Shown here piece by piece: positions 4,352 through 5,368 of a stretch of DNA of 5,368 bases. How positions within the stretch are numbered: the first letter of the stretch is position 1; the number at the start of each line of letters is the position of its first letter. A program made the position numbers and the translations under genes. The notes under the pieces were generated by a model, which did no database searches, had not been told where the DNA came from, and saw nothing but the letters and a program-made list of their open reading frames with translations. The stretch covers positions 1-5,368 of the forward strand of contig JAJYKO010000471.1 in assembly GCA_021788565.1 (NCBI GenBank), written 5' to 3'. The DNA comes from Chloroflexota bacterium (lineage in GTDB: Bacteria; Chloroflexota; UBA6077).

Positions 4352-5368
4352 TCACACCAACCGGCCGATCCGCGCTCCCTCCTGGACTGCTTGCGGTATG
4401 CGCCGGGGAGCGAGGGCATCCCCTATCACGTGCACGTCCCGATTATCCACATTGAGCTGCACCAGCAGGCTGCGTTCGGGCCGAACCCCCACGGATATCA
4501 CCACCGAGTCGGCAGGGACCAATGCCTTTCGTCCCGCGGAAGTGACCAGGACGCCCTGGGAGGTTATTGCCTCCACTGTCGTAGCGACCAGCACCACAAC
4601 TCCGCGCTCGCAGAGATCCAGCGTCAAGACCTTCTTCTCGATGAAATTGCCGTCGGCCATGAGCCGATCCTGCATCTCGACGATGGACACCTCGCGGTCG
4701 CGCTCCAGCAGGTACTCGGCAACGTACACGCTGGCGCGGCCTCCCCCGATGACCGCCACCTGCCGGCCTATGCGGTCGTCGCATTGCCCCCTTAGAACCT
4801 CGTGGGCATTGAACACGTGGGCCATGCCAGAGCCCGGGATGTCCAGGGATGCCGGTTTCGCTCCGGTGGCCACCACGACGGTCTCCGGCCGCAACTCCTC
4901 GAGCAGCTGAGGAGTGGCCTCCGTGTCTGCCAACACCTTCACGCCAGTCCTATGGAGTTCGTTTACCAGGTATCTGGCCCACCTCTCCATCTCCACCGAG
5001 TGCGGGGCCGCGGCGCCGAGGAGTAGCTGTCCGCCGAGGCTTGACCTCTTCTCGACCAGGGTGACCGAGTGCCCGCGCCCCGCCGCGATCCGTGCTGCCT
5101 CCATGCCTCCGGGCCCGCCGCCTACCACAACTACCCGCCGGGGTCGCTCCGTCGGGACGAGCCGCATTTCCGCTTCTCGGCCGACTTCGGCGTTCACGGC
5201 GCACTCAACTCCCACGCCCTGGTTGGCAAGCGTCAGGCAGTGGTTGCAGGCCAGACATTCGCGGATTTCTTCGAGCCTCCCCTCCTGGGCCTTGCGAGGC
5301 AGGTACGGGTCGGCTATCAGCGGACGTCCGATCCACAGCTGGTCGGCCTTGCCCTCCGCAACGATAGT
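4352..5368 (-). CDS. NADH:flavin oxidoreductase, enoate/2,4-dienoyl-CoA reductase type, C-terminal part (5' end outside window)
   Basis: The frame is open from the right edge to the TGA at 4354-4352, giving 338 residues of a protein usually about 650-680 long. The missing part is most of the FMN-binding old-yellow-enzyme barrel; its last piece is visible as WIGRPLIADP (12-21), the family's FMN-phosphate region. Next is CLACNHC with a later Cys (C38, C41, C44, C56), the [4Fe-4S] site linking FMN and FAD. An FAD Rossmann motif follows, VVVVGGGPGGMEAA (79-92), ending in VEK, then LGGQL (111-115). The NAD(P) motif is VAVIGGGRAS (204-213), then VSIVE; its third glycine is replaced by Ser. VHVIGDA (312-318) is the second FAD contact. 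Such enzymes reduce C=C bonds in enoates or dienoyl-CoAs, or act as trimethylamine dehydrogenase-type oxidases. A GTG at 5215 is internal: homology and the [4Fe-4S] cysteines continue upstream of it. Confidence 0.92.
   Translation of the reverse strand, partial: TIVAEGKADQLWIGRPLIADPYLPRKAQEGRLEEIRECLACNHCLTLANQGVGVECAVNAEVGREAEMRLVPTERPRRVVVVGGGPGGMEAARIAAGRGHSVTLVEKRSSLGGQLLLGAAAPHSVEMERWARYLVNELHRTGVKVLADTEATPQLLEELRPETVVVATGAKPASLDIPGSGMAHVFNAHEVLRGQCDDRIGRQVAVIGGGRASVYVAEYLLERDREVSIVEMQDRLMADGNFIEKKVLTLDLCERGVVVLVATTVEAITSQGVLVTSAGRKALVPADSVVISVGVRPERSLLVQLNVDNRDVHVIGDALAPRRIPQAVQEGARIGRLV

Noticed and set aside
4443..4784. Alternative frames within the enoate reductase-type gene
   Set aside because: They are Arg/Gly-rich frame shadows of the Rossmann-fold coding sequence on the same strand.

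Overview
The window looks like bacterial chromosome from an anaerobe or facultative anaerobe with GC-rich DNA. Reasons: strong G/C preference at third codon positions, GTG and TTG starts behind near-perfect Shine-Dalgarno sequences, and several proteins built around oxygen-sensitive [4Fe-4S] clusters (class I fumarase-type hydratase, HdrC-like ferredoxin, enoate reductase-type flavoprotein). A high-GC Bacillota or Chloroflexota member would fit, but no marker gene here fixes the taxon.

Layout: two convergent gene sets meet near 3755-3796. On the plus strand, five tightly packed genes run from the left edge to 3754: (1) the C-terminal end of a fumarate-reductase-type FAD flavoprotein; (2) the beta and (3) alpha subunits of a two-subunit class I fumarase/tartrate dehydratase-type hydratase, in the order beta then alpha; after a 114-nt spacer holding an imperfect inverted repeat, (4) a CitE/HpcH-family lyase; and, overlapping it by 8 nt, (5) a fusion of an HdrC-like two-[4Fe-4S] module to an FdnI-like dihaem cytochrome b. 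On the minus strand, the C-terminal part of an enoate/2,4-dienoyl-CoA reductase-type flavoprotein (entering from the right edge) is followed after 45 nt by a VOC/glyoxalase-fold protein resembling methylmalonyl-CoA epimerase.

Inferred joint role: the plus-strand genes make chemical sense as a dicarboxylate module. The hydratase would interconvert an unsaturated C4/C5 diacid (fumarate, mesaconate or similar) and its 2-hydroxyacid; the lyase would make or break a C-C bond in the corresponding 3-hydroxyacyl-CoA (malyl- or citramalyl-CoA type); the flavoprotein would reduce the double bond or oxidise the saturated acid; and the FeS-cytochrome b protein would connect that redox step to the membrane quinone pool. 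The minus-strand pair (enoate reductase-like plus epimerase-like) also suits CoA-thioester or unsaturated-acid metabolism, but its link to the plus-strand genes is only proximity. No RNA gene, mobile element, CRISPR array or origin was seen. The most unusual points are the FeS-cytochrome fusion beside a flavoprotein lacking a classical C-terminal domain, and active-site departures in the hydratase suggesting a substrate other than fumarate.
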